From positions 1 through 32,913 of the IMG/VR virus record IMGVR_UViG_3300027896_000135: a DNA stretch of 32,913 nt; one strand, written 5' to 3'. Under the pieces are notes generated by a model. That model was not told the DNA's origin and made no database searches. It was given only the letters and a program-made list of their open reading frames with translations. This DNA is from a virus. Position 1 is the stretch's first letter. Each line of letters opens with the position of its first letter. The position numbers and the translations under genes are program-made. Of the stretch, positions 12,918 to 21,331 are shown piece by piece.

Positions 12918-14818
12918 ACTTTAAAATCTTTAATAAAATCTTCATATGTTTTTATCGTTATGCCTTTTTTCTCAGCTGTCTTCATCTTGTTGCTCGTTGA
13001 CTCATAAGAGTCTGTAATCAAGAACTGACATTCTTTACTTGAGATTGACACTTCTTCAACATTCTCAAACTGTGAGATGAACTCTTCTTTCGTCGAGTAT
13101 CCGTACCCGCGAGGTGAACCCGTCATACATACTTTAATTGTTTCCATATTATTATTTTTATTAAGTTTAGTTTCTGGCTTATCTACGAGGACACCGAGTG
13201 ATTCGAGATCACTTACTGCTCGTTTTATATAGGATTCTATTTCAGGCTCATGCAATTTAGCTACAAGCGCTCTTTCTAAGCTTGCATAATTAGGCTCCAG
13301 ACCGCAGTGTTCTCTTGCTATTTGAATAGAAAGCTTTCTGCCTACATTATCATATCCTAACATTATGATAATTTGTTCATATGTCAAAGATTTGATATTC
13401 TTGAATGCATTGACAAAAATCTCATGAGAACGAGAGTTAAACTTTATGCCATATTTTTCAATTGAGCGCTCATGCCCGTGAAAATAAACCCATTTCATAA
13501 GTTCGAACATATTCTTGAAGTCTTTGGCAAAGGGCTCAAGCGTTCTTCCTCCTACACTTTTAAGATCTATGACACCACTTGCACTTGCAAGCTTCTTGGC
13601 TATTTTCCCGATGCAATTTTCATTTTGACACATCAGGTGAATTCCGTCAAAAGTAAGCTCATTTTGACATGATGGGCAATGAGTTGGGAGCGTAATAGTC
13701 TCAAATGATTTAACTACAATCTCTTGCACTTCAGGGATGATATCCCCAGCTTTGCTTATTTTAAACACTGCACCCGGTCCTATCTTATTGTTAAGAACAT
13801 ATCCGGCATTATACCCGGAAGCTCTTTTGACAATTGTTCCAGCCAGTTGAACTGGTTTTAAGAGAATCACTGGAGCAAGTTCTCCTGTTTTCCCGACATT
13901 CCAATCTAAGCCCTCAAAACTTGTAATAACTTCATCAGGAACAAATTTTATTGCGATTGACCAAGAAGGCGCATGCTCATTGACTCCAAGCTGAGCTCTA
14001 AGCTCGCAAGGGAATGAAATCACCACGCCATCCAGCTGAAATTGAAAAGTTGCTCGAAGCTTTTCGTAATACTTCATCATGGTGACATAGTCTTTACGAA
14101 AAAAATTCATGTCATATACTTTCGAATACAAAGGATTTGTGAACCAGCGTTGCTCTTGGTGAATTCCGTCTACAATAAAATGCAAAGGAATTATTGTCAA
14201 GTCGTTTATCTTTTCTTCATTATAATCATCCTTTCCGATTACGCCTGCAACAAAGTTTCGAGGGTTTGAGAACTCATCTGCATATTTCTCTGCAAAGACT
14301 TTAGTGTCTATAACTACTTCACATCTGATTTCGACTATCGAGTCTTCATCCACCGTCAAGCCGTTCAGTTTAAGTTCTTCAGGAATAATAGTCTTAAATC
14401 TTTCTGAAACATCTTTACCTGTAAATCCATCACCACGAGTTAAAACTTGAAGAAGTTTAGTTCCTTTATAGATTATGTTAATTGCATTTCCATCAAATTT
14501 TGGAGAACTTATTAAAGCCGGCAAAAAATGAACAAGCGCAGATTTCTTGTTGTACCACGCATTAAAGTCTTCTTCTTTATAAACTGTAGCCTCGGCAATT
14601 TTATATGTTTGAAGCTTATCAAGTGAAAGCATCTTAGTCGGATGCTTGAAATCAAAGTCTTTTCTCTTGCTTCCTACTTGATCTATTACTTTTGATCCAG
14701 CTTCTTTAAGCTGTTGCTCAATATAGTCAAAAGCTGAATCCGACATTATCGGAGTCCCTTCATAATATGCAATCTTAGCTTTAAGATATTGATACTCGAG
14801 ATGTTCTATATTTGTCAT
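12914..14818 (-). CDS. ligA: NAD+-dependent DNA ligase
   Basis: This is a full-length LigA (634 residues from the ATG at 14818; a TTG two codons earlier overlaps the upstream stop). It joins nicks using NAD+. Visible parts in order: the NMN-binding Ia region with the HPTKMLSLDK motif near 59-68; the adenylation domain with SSPKFDG and catalytic Lys107; an OB fold with VGKTGELAPVILLKPVQ near 308-324; a four-Cys zinc finger (Cys381, 384, 397, 402); a helix-hairpin-helix region; and a C-terminal BRCT-like domain from about 558 (METIKVCMTG). Phage LigA genes are less common than ATP ligases, and this genome also has an ATP-type one at 564-1184. The gene follows the papain-like gene in the operon from 15318. 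Confidence 0.95.
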   Translation of the reverse strand: MTNIEHLEYQYLKAKIAYYEGTPIMSDSAFDYIEQQLKEAGSKVIDQVGSKRKDFDFKHPTKMLSLDKLQTYKIAEATVYKEEDFNAWYNKKSALVHFLPALISSPKFDGNAINIIYKGTKLLQVLTRGDGFTGKDVSERFKTIIPEELKLNGLTVDEDSIVEIRCEVVIDTKVFAEKYADEFSNPRNFVAGVIGKDDYNEEKINDLTIIPLHFIVDGIHQEQRWFTNPLYSKVYDMNFFRKDYVTMMKYYEKLRATFQFQLDGVVISFPCELRAQLGVNEHAPSWSIAIKFVPDEVITSFEGLDWNVGKTGELAPVILLKPVQLAGTIVKRASGYNAGYVLNNKIGPGAVFKISKAGDIIPEVQEIVVKSFETITLPTHCPSCQNELTFDGIHLMCQNENCIGKIAKKLASASGVIDLKSVGGRTLEPFAKDFKNMFELMKWVYFHGHERSIEKYGIKFNSRSHEIFVNAFKNIKSLTYEQIIIMLGYDNVGRKLSIQIAREHCGLEPNYASLERALVAKLHEPEIESYIKRAVSDLESLGVLVDKPETKLNKNNNMETIKVCMTGSPRGYGYSTKEEFISQFENVEEVSISSKECQFLITDSYESTSNKMKTAEKKGITIKTYEDFIKDFKV

Positions 14819-14820
14819 AT

Positions 14821-15318
14821 TCAAAATATTTGATGCTTAAAATGTTCGTATAAATCCTCTTTGTATGTATCCTTATATGAATACCCGTGCTTGTTTTTGG
14901 ACGCTTTGGATATTGCTAACTTGGGAGCATGTGGAATAAATTGTTTCAATGTTAAATCAATGAAGTATTCCTGATCTTTGATAATATATCCTATCCAGTA
15001 ATGTTCCCAAAATCCAAAATTACCACTATAAATAACTAATCTTCCTTTGAGTCTTTTATTTTTTAAGATTTTTGCAATATATAAACAAGCATATTCACAC
15101 ATAGAAGATACATCCACTTTGTAATCACCTACAATATCTTCTCCTTCAGTCTTAAGCCATTGTGTGAATTTGTCAGGATTTATAGAAAAATCAAATTTTA
15201 CGTTTTTTTCAAATTTAATCTTAGCAAATGGATCATCCCAAGATACTGGTTTATTTTTGAAATAATCTTCAAACATACTTCCAAAATCAATATTATTAGT
15301 TTTTTGAATAGTTTTCAT
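14821..15318 (-). CDS. Putative papain/transglutaminase-fold protein
   Basis: The 165-residue protein has a possible Cys-His-Asp triad in the order of the transglutaminase-like fold: Cys in SSMCEYACLYIAKIL, His in FGFWEHYWIGYI and Asp in YFIDLTLKQF. The last two segments match the H-x-W ... IDLT-x-x-QF pattern seen in many small proteins of this fold. It could be a protease, amidase or crosslinking enzyme; substrate unknown. The start is uncertain: the promoter -7 element ends 4 nt before the ATG at 15318, so either the mRNA is leaderless or translation starts at the next Met (15276). It heads the LigA operon. Confidence 0.5.
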   Translation of the reverse strand: MKTIQKTNNIDFGSMFEDYFKNKPVSWDDPFAKIKFEKNVKFDFSINPDKFTQWLKTEGEDIVGDYKVDVSSMCEYACLYIAKILKNKRLKGRLVIYSGNFGFWEHYWIGYIIKDQEYFIDLTLKQFIPHAPKLAISKASKNKHGYSYKDTYKEDLYEHFKHQIF

Positions 15319-15322
15319 GATA

Positions 15323-15356
15323 CAAATATAAACAAAATACTTGACACTAAAAAATT
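15323..15356 (-). promoter_or_regulatory. Early-type promoter, family member 5
   Basis: On the minus strand AGTGTCAAG, then nine nt and an exact TATATTTG (15330-15323) followed by TATC. The element nearly touches the ATG at 15318, which implies a leaderless transcript if that start is used. The upstream box lies just before the stop of the gene at 15355. Confidence 0.75.
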
Positions 15357-15621
15357 ATTTGAAGCTTTTTTTCTTTAATTGTTCTTGAAGTTGTTTAAAG
15401 CTATTGACATCCATGCATTCGAGCTCTTCTTCTGTGACTTGTCTTAGACTGTCACAATTTTCAATCTCATATATTGCAGGTGAAGAATATCCAATGTTTA
15501 TTTGTAGTCTGTCAAGAAATTCGTTTCTTCCAACAAACCATAACAAGCCGACTGCTTTTTCATTTTGAAGTGTTAATTCAACAACTTCACCAATTAATTT
15601 TTGTGCTTGCTCTATAATCAT
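15355..15621 (-). CDS. 88-residue hypothetical protein
   Basis: I choose the ATG at 15621 (MIIEQAQKLIGEVVELTLQN), which overlaps the metallopeptidase stop as ATGA; the longer frame to 15642 would overlap by 25 nt. It looks like a small SH3-like barrel (GEVVELTLQNEKAVGLLWFV) with a charged C-terminal helix. The acidic stretch VTEEELECMD recalls the tail of other proteins here. Function unknown. Confidence 0.55.
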   Translation of the reverse strand: MIIEQAQKLIGEVVELTLQNEKAVGLLWFVGRNEFLDRLQINIGYSSPAIYEIENCDSLRQVTEEELECMDVNSFKQLQEQLKKKSFK

Positions 15622-15998
15622 TTTATTCCATATTTTTTGCACGATTTTTTGTAATGCAATTCATGATGCTGCAGGTGAACCGGACAAAGTTTAGTGAATA
15701 TCTCATAAAATTCAGCATTATGTCCCGGTCCTTCAATGCCGTATTTCTTGAATTTTAATTTATGAGATAACTCATGAGCTGTGTAGTAAACAAAATATCC
15801 TTTTGGCCTTTTTGTAATAGTCCAAATCGGAACTGTAAATTGGCCGCCTTCAAAATATGCTCGGCCTCTACTGGAATCTACTACATATCCTTTAATGTCA
15901 CTGACATCTATGTCTTCATCATAAGATGCTAATAAATCTTTAACTGCTTTGTCTATTTGATTCTGAAAATGCGGCTGGATGTTTTTTATTCTTGTCAT
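15618..15998 (-). CDS. SprT-like zinc metallopeptidase
   Basis: The 126-residue protein has the zinc motif HELSH at 75-79 (Glu76 catalytic) and a third likely ligand His93 in GPGHNAEFYEIF, followed by a CP. This is the HExxH...(G)H..EF...CP pattern of small SprT/WLM-like peptidases, which cut proteins bound to DNA or act in phage assembly. It lacks any signal peptide. It is the first gene after promoter 16022-16055 and is coupled to the next gene. Substrate unknown. Confidence 0.7.
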   Translation of the reverse strand: MTRIKNIQPHFQNQIDKAVKDLLASYDEDIDVSDIKGYVVDSSRGRAYFEGGQFTVPIWTITKRPKGYFVYYTAHELSHKLKFKKYGIEGPGHNAEFYEIFTKLCPVHLQHHELHYKKSCKKYGIK

Positions 15999-16021
15999 AT
16001 ACTATTCTTTAATATATGATA

Positions 16022-16055
16022 CAAATATAATCATTATTCTTGACACTAAAAAATA
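16022..16055 (-). promoter_or_regulatory. Early-type promoter, family member 6
   Basis: On the minus strand AGTGTCAAG, nine nt, then an exact TATATTTG (16029-16022) and TATC. It lies 24 nt before the ATG at 15998. Confidence 0.75.
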
Positions 16056-16077
16056 ATTTAAACAGATTATGCAACAA

Positions 16078-16101
16078 AGGGTCTTTTTATTTTAAGACCC
16101 T
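16078..16101 (-). terminator. Hairpin terminator after the coiled-coil fibre gene
   Basis: Perfect 8-bp arms AGGGTCTT (16078-16085) and AAGACCCT (16094-16101) around an 8-nt loop. The minus-strand tail is only partly T-rich (TTTGTTG), so termination may be incomplete. It closes the gene set 18013-16113. Confidence 0.6.
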
Positions 16102-16112
16102 CTGCTCATTTT

Positions 16113-16541
16113 CTATAATCCAAGATGCTTGTTTATGTGCTTTATGTGAAAGTCATGTTCTGCCACGGTTTTTTTCATTGCTGTCACATCACCATTGATT
16201 TTGTCGATGTCTAATTTTATCCCTTTGATTTCCACATTGATAGATTTGATTTCTACATTAATTCCTTTAATTTCTATTCTAAGTTCCTTAATGCTGTCTT
16301 CTATTTTTACTAATGCCTTAAATATTTCTTTTTTGTGTTCGTCAAGCATCTCTTTCACTCCATCGCAAATTATCTTTGCATTATTGCAATATGCACTTTC
16401 TATATTGGCTTGTGTTATCTCATCTTGTCTATCCATCAATAGTTTGAACCATTTTTGATCATCAATATTAATGCTCATTCCACCATTTGTTTTTTCACTT
16501 AGTGGAAGATTTTCATAGTTTTTGCTTATATCATTTGCCAT
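16113..16541 (-). CDS. Coiled-coil protein with repeated heptads
   Basis: The 142-residue protein has a long parallel coiled-coil region at about 80-130 built from near-identical seven-residue units (RIEIKGI, NVEIKSI, NVEIKGI, KLDIDKI). The N-terminus is soluble and helical. It follows the fibre-like gene by 2 nt and ends the unit before a hairpin. A trimeric stalk or fibre-associated protein is the natural reading, but it could also be a chaperone-like coil. Expansion of the units in DNA is plausible since their codons are alike. Confidence 0.6.
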   Translation of the reverse strand: MANDISKNYENLPLSEKTNGGMSINIDDQKWFKLLMDRQDEITQANIESAYCNNAKIICDGVKEMLDEHKKEIFKALVKIEDSIKELRIEIKGINVEIKSINVEIKGIKLDIDKINGDVTAMKKTVAEHDFHIKHINKHLGL

Positions 16542-16543
16542 AA

Positions 16544-17239
16544 CTAATTATTCATTTTTTCTTTTAAATCTTCAATTTCTTTTTCTAATTTATCTATTAT
16601 ATTTATTAACGAACGATTTTGAATTATTACATCTTTTATTGTTAAATTCCCGTTAATAATTAAGTTTCCTTTTGCATCTAACAATAAATTATATTTATCA
16701 TAATTTGCAGATGTTACTCCTAAAATTGGCCTGTTTGTTAATTTATTATTATATGTATTTCTTCCATCTAAAATTATCAACGGAATGTTTGAAGGAGTGT
16801 TATTTCCCGCAATTCCAACAAAATAAAGACCTGCGTCATTCTCATCACTCCCCATGCCTATGATTTCAGGAACAAAACCGACTGTTGTTCCGTTTCCCAT
16901 TGAAAAACCGAATGACCCATCTCCAATATGCAAAGCTGTCATTATGGTGTTCTTCGGAACTGCAATGTCAAATTTGTAATTGAACAACGGAGATCTACCT
17001 AAGCCCACGCTTCCGTTGTCATAATATATGTTTGTGTCTTTGAATTTGTTATTTGTCAATATGTTAAGAGAAAAATCTAATGTCATCCAAAAAATGTTTC
17101 CCTCTATGTCTCTAGACAACTGTTTGACTGTGTCTCTATTGTCATCGAATAACGGAATAGTTTCCTTTAAAAATAGATTTTTGTTGTCAGAACGATTGAT
17201 TTGATTCAGCAACAGATTTTTATCGTCGTGTTGATACAT
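16544..17239 (-). CDS. Tail-fibre/receptor-binding-like structural protein
   Basis: The 231-residue protein contains NGSVGLGRSPLFNYKFDIAV, the VGIGxxxPxxKLDV-type unit typical of phage fibres and their tail appendages, followed by Gly/Asn-rich strands (GDGSFGFSMGNGTTVGF) and LLLDAKGNLIINGNLTIKDV, the motif usually next to the intramolecular chaperone domain. A short coiled coil (IIDKLEKEIEDLKEKM) ends the protein. There is no full S74 peptidase domain. It is likely a short fibre or fibre tip with the coiled-coil partner downstream. The local codon use is like the rest of the window. Confidence 0.6.
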   Translation of the reverse strand: MYQHDDKNLLLNQINRSDNKNLFLKETIPLFDDNRDTVKQLSRDIEGNIFWMTLDFSLNILTNNKFKDTNIYYDNGSVGLGRSPLFNYKFDIAVPKNTIMTALHIGDGSFGFSMGNGTTVGFVPEIIGMGSDENDAGLYFVGIAGNNTPSNIPLIILDGRNTYNNKLTNRPILGVTSANYDKYNLLLDAKGNLIINGNLTIKDVIIQNRSLINIIDKLEKEIEDLKEKMNN

Positions 17240-17242
17240 GTT

Positions 17243-18013
17243 TTAGATATTGGCAGAGGGTTTTTTGCTCTTTCTCTTCTTTGATTCTTTGAGCATCTTG
17301 TTCCAGTTTGATATCATTGACACTAGTTCCTTGCAGATCTCATATTGCTCAGTTTTTTTGAACTTCTCGAGTATCTTGTTTATGAGAATCGGCACATTTT
17401 GTGTATTGACTATGATGATAGCTTTCTTGTCAGCATAGATAGTGAAGGGCTCTTCATCTTGAGTGTGCGTATGTATGTAGTCATAAACTTTTTTTGAGAA
17501 TGAATTGAACTCATCGTTTTCGTAGAACTCTGAATATTGATCGCTGGGGTTGAACGAGAATAAAATTCTTTTGTCTTTTGTCGGCCCTATAGTTTCGAGA
17601 ACAGGCAATAATTTTGCAGCATCTTCATTCTCTTCAAAGTTTTTGTATTCATTAATAATGCCAGATGCAGTTGAATCAATTAATCTTTTAATATCAATAA
17701 CGGCTTCACGATAATTTCTATATAATATATTATCTGTAACTTTCCAATCTGGATTGATTTCTGAATCATGGACAAACAAAGCATGAGAATGCACAGCTTC
17801 TTCCAGTATATCAGATATAATCCTGTTTAAATCTTGTGGATCACGTATTGGATTTTCTCCCCAAATGCACCAAGTATTAAGCACTGTTATCAATCTTTTT
17901 GTCCGGATTGTCTTGTATTCAGAAAAAAGAAATACCAATTCTTTTTCAGAGAATGTGTAAGATGTTGGATTATAATCTTCAACTATCCCATTTTGATAAA
18001 TTAAGACACCCAT
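17243..18013 (-). CDS. 256-residue hypothetical protein next to fibre genes
   Basis: It starts MGVLIYQNGIVEDYNPTSYT. The first 60 residues look strand-rich (FSEKELVFLFSEYKTIRTKR, then LNTWCIWGENPIRDPQDLNR); the middle is helical with YNFEENEDAA-like acidic stretches; the end is a basic tail (KESKKRKSKKPSANI). It starts the run 18013-16113. The context suggests a structural or assembly role; no family is recognised. Confidence 0.55.
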   Translation of the reverse strand: MGVLIYQNGIVEDYNPTSYTFSEKELVFLFSEYKTIRTKRLITVLNTWCIWGENPIRDPQDLNRIISDILEEAVHSHALFVHDSEINPDWKVTDNILYRNYREAVIDIKRLIDSTASGIINEYKNFEENEDAAKLLPVLETIGPTKDKRILFSFNPSDQYSEFYENDEFNSFSKKVYDYIHTHTQDEEPFTIYADKKAIIIVNTQNVPILINKILEKFKKTEQYEICKELVSMISNWNKMLKESKKRKSKKPSANI

Positions 18014-18055
18014 CGTATAAATGCTTCTTTATTCTATATATTTACGAAATTATGA

Positions 18056-19132
18056 TTATTTTTGAAATCTTTTCAAAGCATTTTCAGTGATAAACACATA
18101 TTTAGCTTTGCCTATGAAATCATCTAACGTCTTAGCGTTGCAATAGCTCATTGCTGATTTAAGATAGTCTTTGAAGTTCTCGGTCCATTGTTCTAGTGTA
18201 TATTCCACTTTTTGATATTTCGTAATGCCTTCTGCAGTTACAAGTTTGCTTTTTCCCCAGCTTCTTTGCACTGCTTTAGTGCTCATGCCCCTGTATTTCT
18301 TTTTAATCGGAAAGCCCCATCTCCACAGAATTTCAGCTAATTTATAGCTTATCTTGATTTTCCATAGATAATTAAAGCCTGCAGACTCGATAGCTTTGTT
18401 AAAGATAGACCCACACATAACGAAATCTGCGCCCAATGCAAGAGATTTTATTACATCAGAATAGTTTTTGACACCACCGTCTGCTACAATCTTGGTGTTT
18501 ATATCATAATGCTTTCTTAATTCATAACATTCTGAAATTAAAGATCCCATAGGATAATTAACTGACACATTAGCACTTGTAGTGCACCCAGCACCTACAC
18601 CTATCCCTACGCGAACAAAATCTGCCCCAGCTAATGCAAGGTTGATAAAAGTTTCAGGATTTCCAACATTTCCTATCATTAAAATCATTTTTGGCCATTT
18701 TTCCTTTATTTCCTTTATTAAATAAATTAAATTAGACATATGTGCATTGGCTATATCAATGAGAACATTTTTATGATTATAGAATGTTTCATCATAAGAA
18801 CGAGAATTGCGTTCGTCATTTCTTAATTCATGCAATGATTTTTCTATTTCACAAAGACCAAATGCTTGAAAATGTGGATATTCATAATCACAATCAATAT
18901 ATGTGCCTCTTGACAGACATGGAATGATTCCATTTTTTCTATATTTTTTATAATTGTCTTTTGAAGTTACAGTGTCCATGGGCGAGGACATCAAAGGCAA
19001 AGAAAAATATATTATTATACTATGTGGAGTTATAAATCGTAAACTGGTGTCACATTGTCTTCTACTATAGATATCACTTATTTCAGCAGGCATAAGAGTG
19101 ATGTCAGACAAATCCCATTTAATATTATTCAT
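18056..19132 (-). CDS. IMP dehydrogenase / GMP reductase family enzyme
   Basis: The 358-residue TIM barrel has the family hallmarks: PLMSSPMDTVTS at 46-57, IGNVGNPETF at 153-162, GADFVRVGIGVGAGCTTS with catalytic Cys183, IVADGGVKNYSDVIKSLALG at 215-234, FVMCGSIF and KYRGMSTKAVQ at 279-289. It lacks the CBS domains of most IMP dehydrogenases, and its length is near that of GMP reductase (about 346). IMPDH makes XMP from IMP for guanine supply; GMPR returns GMP to IMP. The sequence does not settle which. It is a purine metabolic gene carried by the phage. Phage IMPDH genes are among known split-intein hosts, but this one is intact. Confidence 0.85.
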   Translation of the reverse strand: MNNIKWDLSDITLMPAEISDIYSRRQCDTSLRFITPHSIIIYFSLPLMSSPMDTVTSKDNYKKYRKNGIIPCLSRGTYIDCDYEYPHFQAFGLCEIEKSLHELRNDERNSRSYDETFYNHKNVLIDIANAHMSNLIYLIKEIKEKWPKMILMIGNVGNPETFINLALAGADFVRVGIGVGAGCTTSANVSVNYPMGSLISECYELRKHYDINTKIVADGGVKNYSDVIKSLALGADFVMCGSIFNKAIESAGFNYLWKIKISYKLAEILWRWGFPIKKKYRGMSTKAVQRSWGKSKLVTAEGITKYQKVEYTLEQWTENFKDYLKSAMSYCNAKTLDDFIGKAKYVFITENALKRFQK

Positions 19133-19277
19133 TTTTTATTTATTATATGTGGAAAAAGAAATATTGTTTTTATAGATATATAAAATATATAGTGATTAGC
19201 TTTATAGGAAAATATAAAGCAACATTTGGATAAGTAAATGCTGTCTCACTATAGTTTATATATTTTGGATAAGATCT

Positions 19278-20072
19278 ATGGCAAGTTTAAAAAAATCTTA
19301 TAAGTATTATTACATTTATAAAACATTTAATTTAATAAATAAAAGATGTTATGTAGGTTTTCATGCTACAGATAAAGAATATGAATATGATTATTATTAC
19401 GGAAGCGGAAAATTATTAAAACGTGCTATTAAAAAATATGAAATAAAAAATTTTATTAAAGGTGTTATAGAATATATTGATTTTCAAGAATGGCGAGAAA
19501 AGGAAATATACTGGATTAAAAAAATGCATTCTCATATTAGCGAAGGCGGGTATAATTTAACTAGAGGAGGAGAAGGATCACTAGGACGAAAGCATACTAA
19601 AAAATCAATAATAAAAATGAAAAAATATATACGTACCGAAGAACATAAAAAACATTTAAAAGAAAATAGAGCACATTTATTTGGAGAAAAAAATGGAATG
19701 TTCGGAAAAAAACATAAAAAGAAATCAATAAATAAAATGAAAAAAGCAAAACAAAATATATCTCAGGAAACGCGAGATAAATTACGTAAATCAAAAAAGG
19801 GAAAACCTAATTACAAACTTCGCGGAAGAATTAGATCTAAAGAACACTGCGAAAATATTAGAAAATCAAAATTAAATATGTCTCAAGAAACACATGATAA
19901 AATAAAAAATAATACTCGTATTGCAATGCAAAAACCTGAAATTAGAGAAAAAATAAGAATTGGTTTGAAAAAAAGAGAAAAATTAACATGTCCCATTTGT
20001 CATAAAACGATGGATCCTTCAAATTTTAAAAAATATAAACACGGTGATAATTGTAAAAATAAAAGATTATAA
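19278..20072 (+). CDS. GIY-YIG homing endonuclease with NUMOD3 repeats
   Basis: The 264-residue protein begins with a GIY-YIG-like nuclease domain: YYYIYKT at 10-16, YVGFH at 25-29, YYGSGKLLKRAIKKY at 40-54 and a Glu-containing WREKEIYWIKKM. Then come NUMOD3 DNA-binding units (SLGRKHTKKSIIKMKK, NGMFGKKHKKKSINKM) and basic helices (SQETRDKLRKSKKGK). A C-terminal CxxC...C finger (CPICHKTMDPSNF...DNC) ends it. It cuts DNA site-specifically and copies itself into cut alleles. It is on the plus strand, free-standing, with no intron traces nearby; its end overlaps the converging gene by 6 nt. Confidence 0.9.
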   Translation: MASLKKSYKYYYIYKTFNLINKRCYVGFHATDKEYEYDYYYGSGKLLKRAIKKYEIKNFIKGVIEYIDFQEWREKEIYWIKKMHSHISEGGYNLTRGGEGSLGRKHTKKSIIKMKKYIRTEEHKKHLKENRAHLFGEKNGMFGKKHKKKSINKMKKAKQNISQETRDKLRKSKKGKPNYKLRGRIRSKEHCENIRKSKLNMSQETHDKIKNNTRIAMQKPEIREKIRIGLKKREKLTCPICHKTMDPSNFKKYKHGDNCKNKRL

Positions 20073-21320
20073 ATTTTTTGCGTCAATGTTCTCAAGATCT
20101 TGATTACCTTTTATTATATGTGGAATCTGAGGTTTAGTTTCAGGCTTTTTGGGGCTTTCTGGAATTTCGGGCTCTTCTGGATTGTGTAAATTTGCTATGT
20201 TTTCTTCACTATAATCGTGCTCTTCTGGCGTTTCTAGATGCCAATCTTTACCCAATTCTTTCAGTTTCTTGATCACGTCTTTAGGTGTCATTTCTACAGT
20301 TTGTGCTGCACCAGTTACAGGATTCTTGAAGTGAAAAGTCTTAGTCATTGCAGTTTTCTCTATAGGCTTAACTTTTGACACTGTAGGAATCACAGGCTCT
20401 CCGGGTTCTCGAATAATCGGTTGTTCAGCAGGCTCTTCAATAGGTGTCCCATTGACAGAAATTTCAGGTTGCTCATATCTGTGCAAGCGCTTTAGTCTTT
20501 CATTTGTCAGCAAGATATCTTTATTCGAATCTTCCGTTCTTCCCCAATATCCTTGATCATCTTTATTTGTGATCTCTATAGTTGTGAATATCTTGTCACC
20601 GTTTTTGTCGAGTTTTGCAAATTCATATTCATCACCGACTTCTACAAGTTTTCCTAAGCGCTTCATTCTTTCAGGTGTCAGAAGGATATCAATCTCTGAG
20701 CCTGCAGTTTTGCCCCACCAGCCTTCATCAGTTTTACGAGTAATAGTAATAAACGTTGGAAGATGATGTTGCTTAGTTTCTCCAGACTTATAATGTATAT
20801 TAGTAGATTTTGAGAATTGGAACACATCACCAATGTTGATTTCTCTTTCTTGAGGAGCAACTTCATGTGTAACAGGAGCTTCTGCTGGAATTTCTGGGCC
20901 TTTGGGTTTGTCTTTGACCATAACAACAGGCTTGCCAGTCTCACCCCTTTTAAGAACTATTTCTTTGCTATCCTGAGACACAGATCTCCAATCGTGCTTC
21001 TGCAAGTCATAGAATGTTGCAACTTTAGGTGATGAAGGCCTGATGCCCTTAGGATGTTGACGCTGCGGAACATAACGCATCATGAGCGTGCCAATCGCGG
21101 GCCGGATCTCATTGTTCAATTTGATAAACTCAAAGTTGACTATTTTCTTACGCAAGAGATTTCGAAGCTCGGGAACTGTCAGTGGCTCACCGATGAGCAA
21201 GCGCTCTAATAACAATGTGTCATAAAGATAATTTACAACAAAATGATTTTCTTCTGATTCACAGATTCTATTTTCAAAAAGGATCTCAGATATTATATTC
21301 TTAATAAGAAGCTCGGTCAT
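20067..21320 (-). CDS. WYL_2 (DUF2693)-domain protein with two SH3-like repeats and Pro-rich tail
   Basis: The ATG at 21320 (MTELLIKNIISE) is preferred over a GTG three codons earlier; it gives 417 residues. Residues about 48-121 match the Sm-like WYL_2 domain of T4-type phages (LRNLLRKKIVNFEFIKLNNE, RPAIGTLMMRYVP, FYDLQKHDWRS). Two tandem barrels follow at about 162-224 and 227-280 (GWWGKTAGSEIDILLTPERM and GYWGRTEDSNKDILLTNERL). The last 130 residues are Pro/Glu-rich and probably disordered. It may act as a scaffold or nucleic-acid-binding protein. A late-type TATAAATA lies 12 nt before the ATG. Its 3' end converges on the GIY-YIG gene. Confidence 0.7.
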   Translation of the reverse strand: MTELLIKNIISEILFENRICESEENHFVVNYLYDTLLLERLLIGEPLTVPELRNLLRKKIVNFEFIKLNNEIRPAIGTLMMRYVPQRQHPKGIRPSSPKVATFYDLQKHDWRSVSQDSKEIVLKRGETGKPVVMVKDKPKGPEIPAEAPVTHEVAPQEREINIGDVFQFSKSTNIHYKSGETKQHHLPTFITITRKTDEGWWGKTAGSEIDILLTPERMKRLGKLVEVGDEYEFAKLDKNGDKIFTTIEITNKDDQGYWGRTEDSNKDILLTNERLKRLHRYEQPEISVNGTPIEEPAEQPIIREPGEPVIPTVSKVKPIEKTAMTKTFHFKNPVTGAAQTVEMTPKDVIKKLKELGKDWHLETPEEHDYSEENIANLHNPEEPEIPESPKKPETKPQIPHIIKGNQDLENIDAKNL

Positions 21321-21331
21321 TAAAAACACTT

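Noticed and set aside
19245-19254. CTCACTATAG, identical to the core of the T7 late promoter, upstream of the GIY-YIG gene
   Set aside because: The upstream half of the T7 promoter does not match and no T7-type RNA polymerase gene is seen; a 10-nt match is compatible with chance.
19133-19277. Intron hosting the GIY-YIG endonuclease
   Set aside because: The endonuclease is antisense to both flanking genes, which look complete, so there is no interrupted exon.
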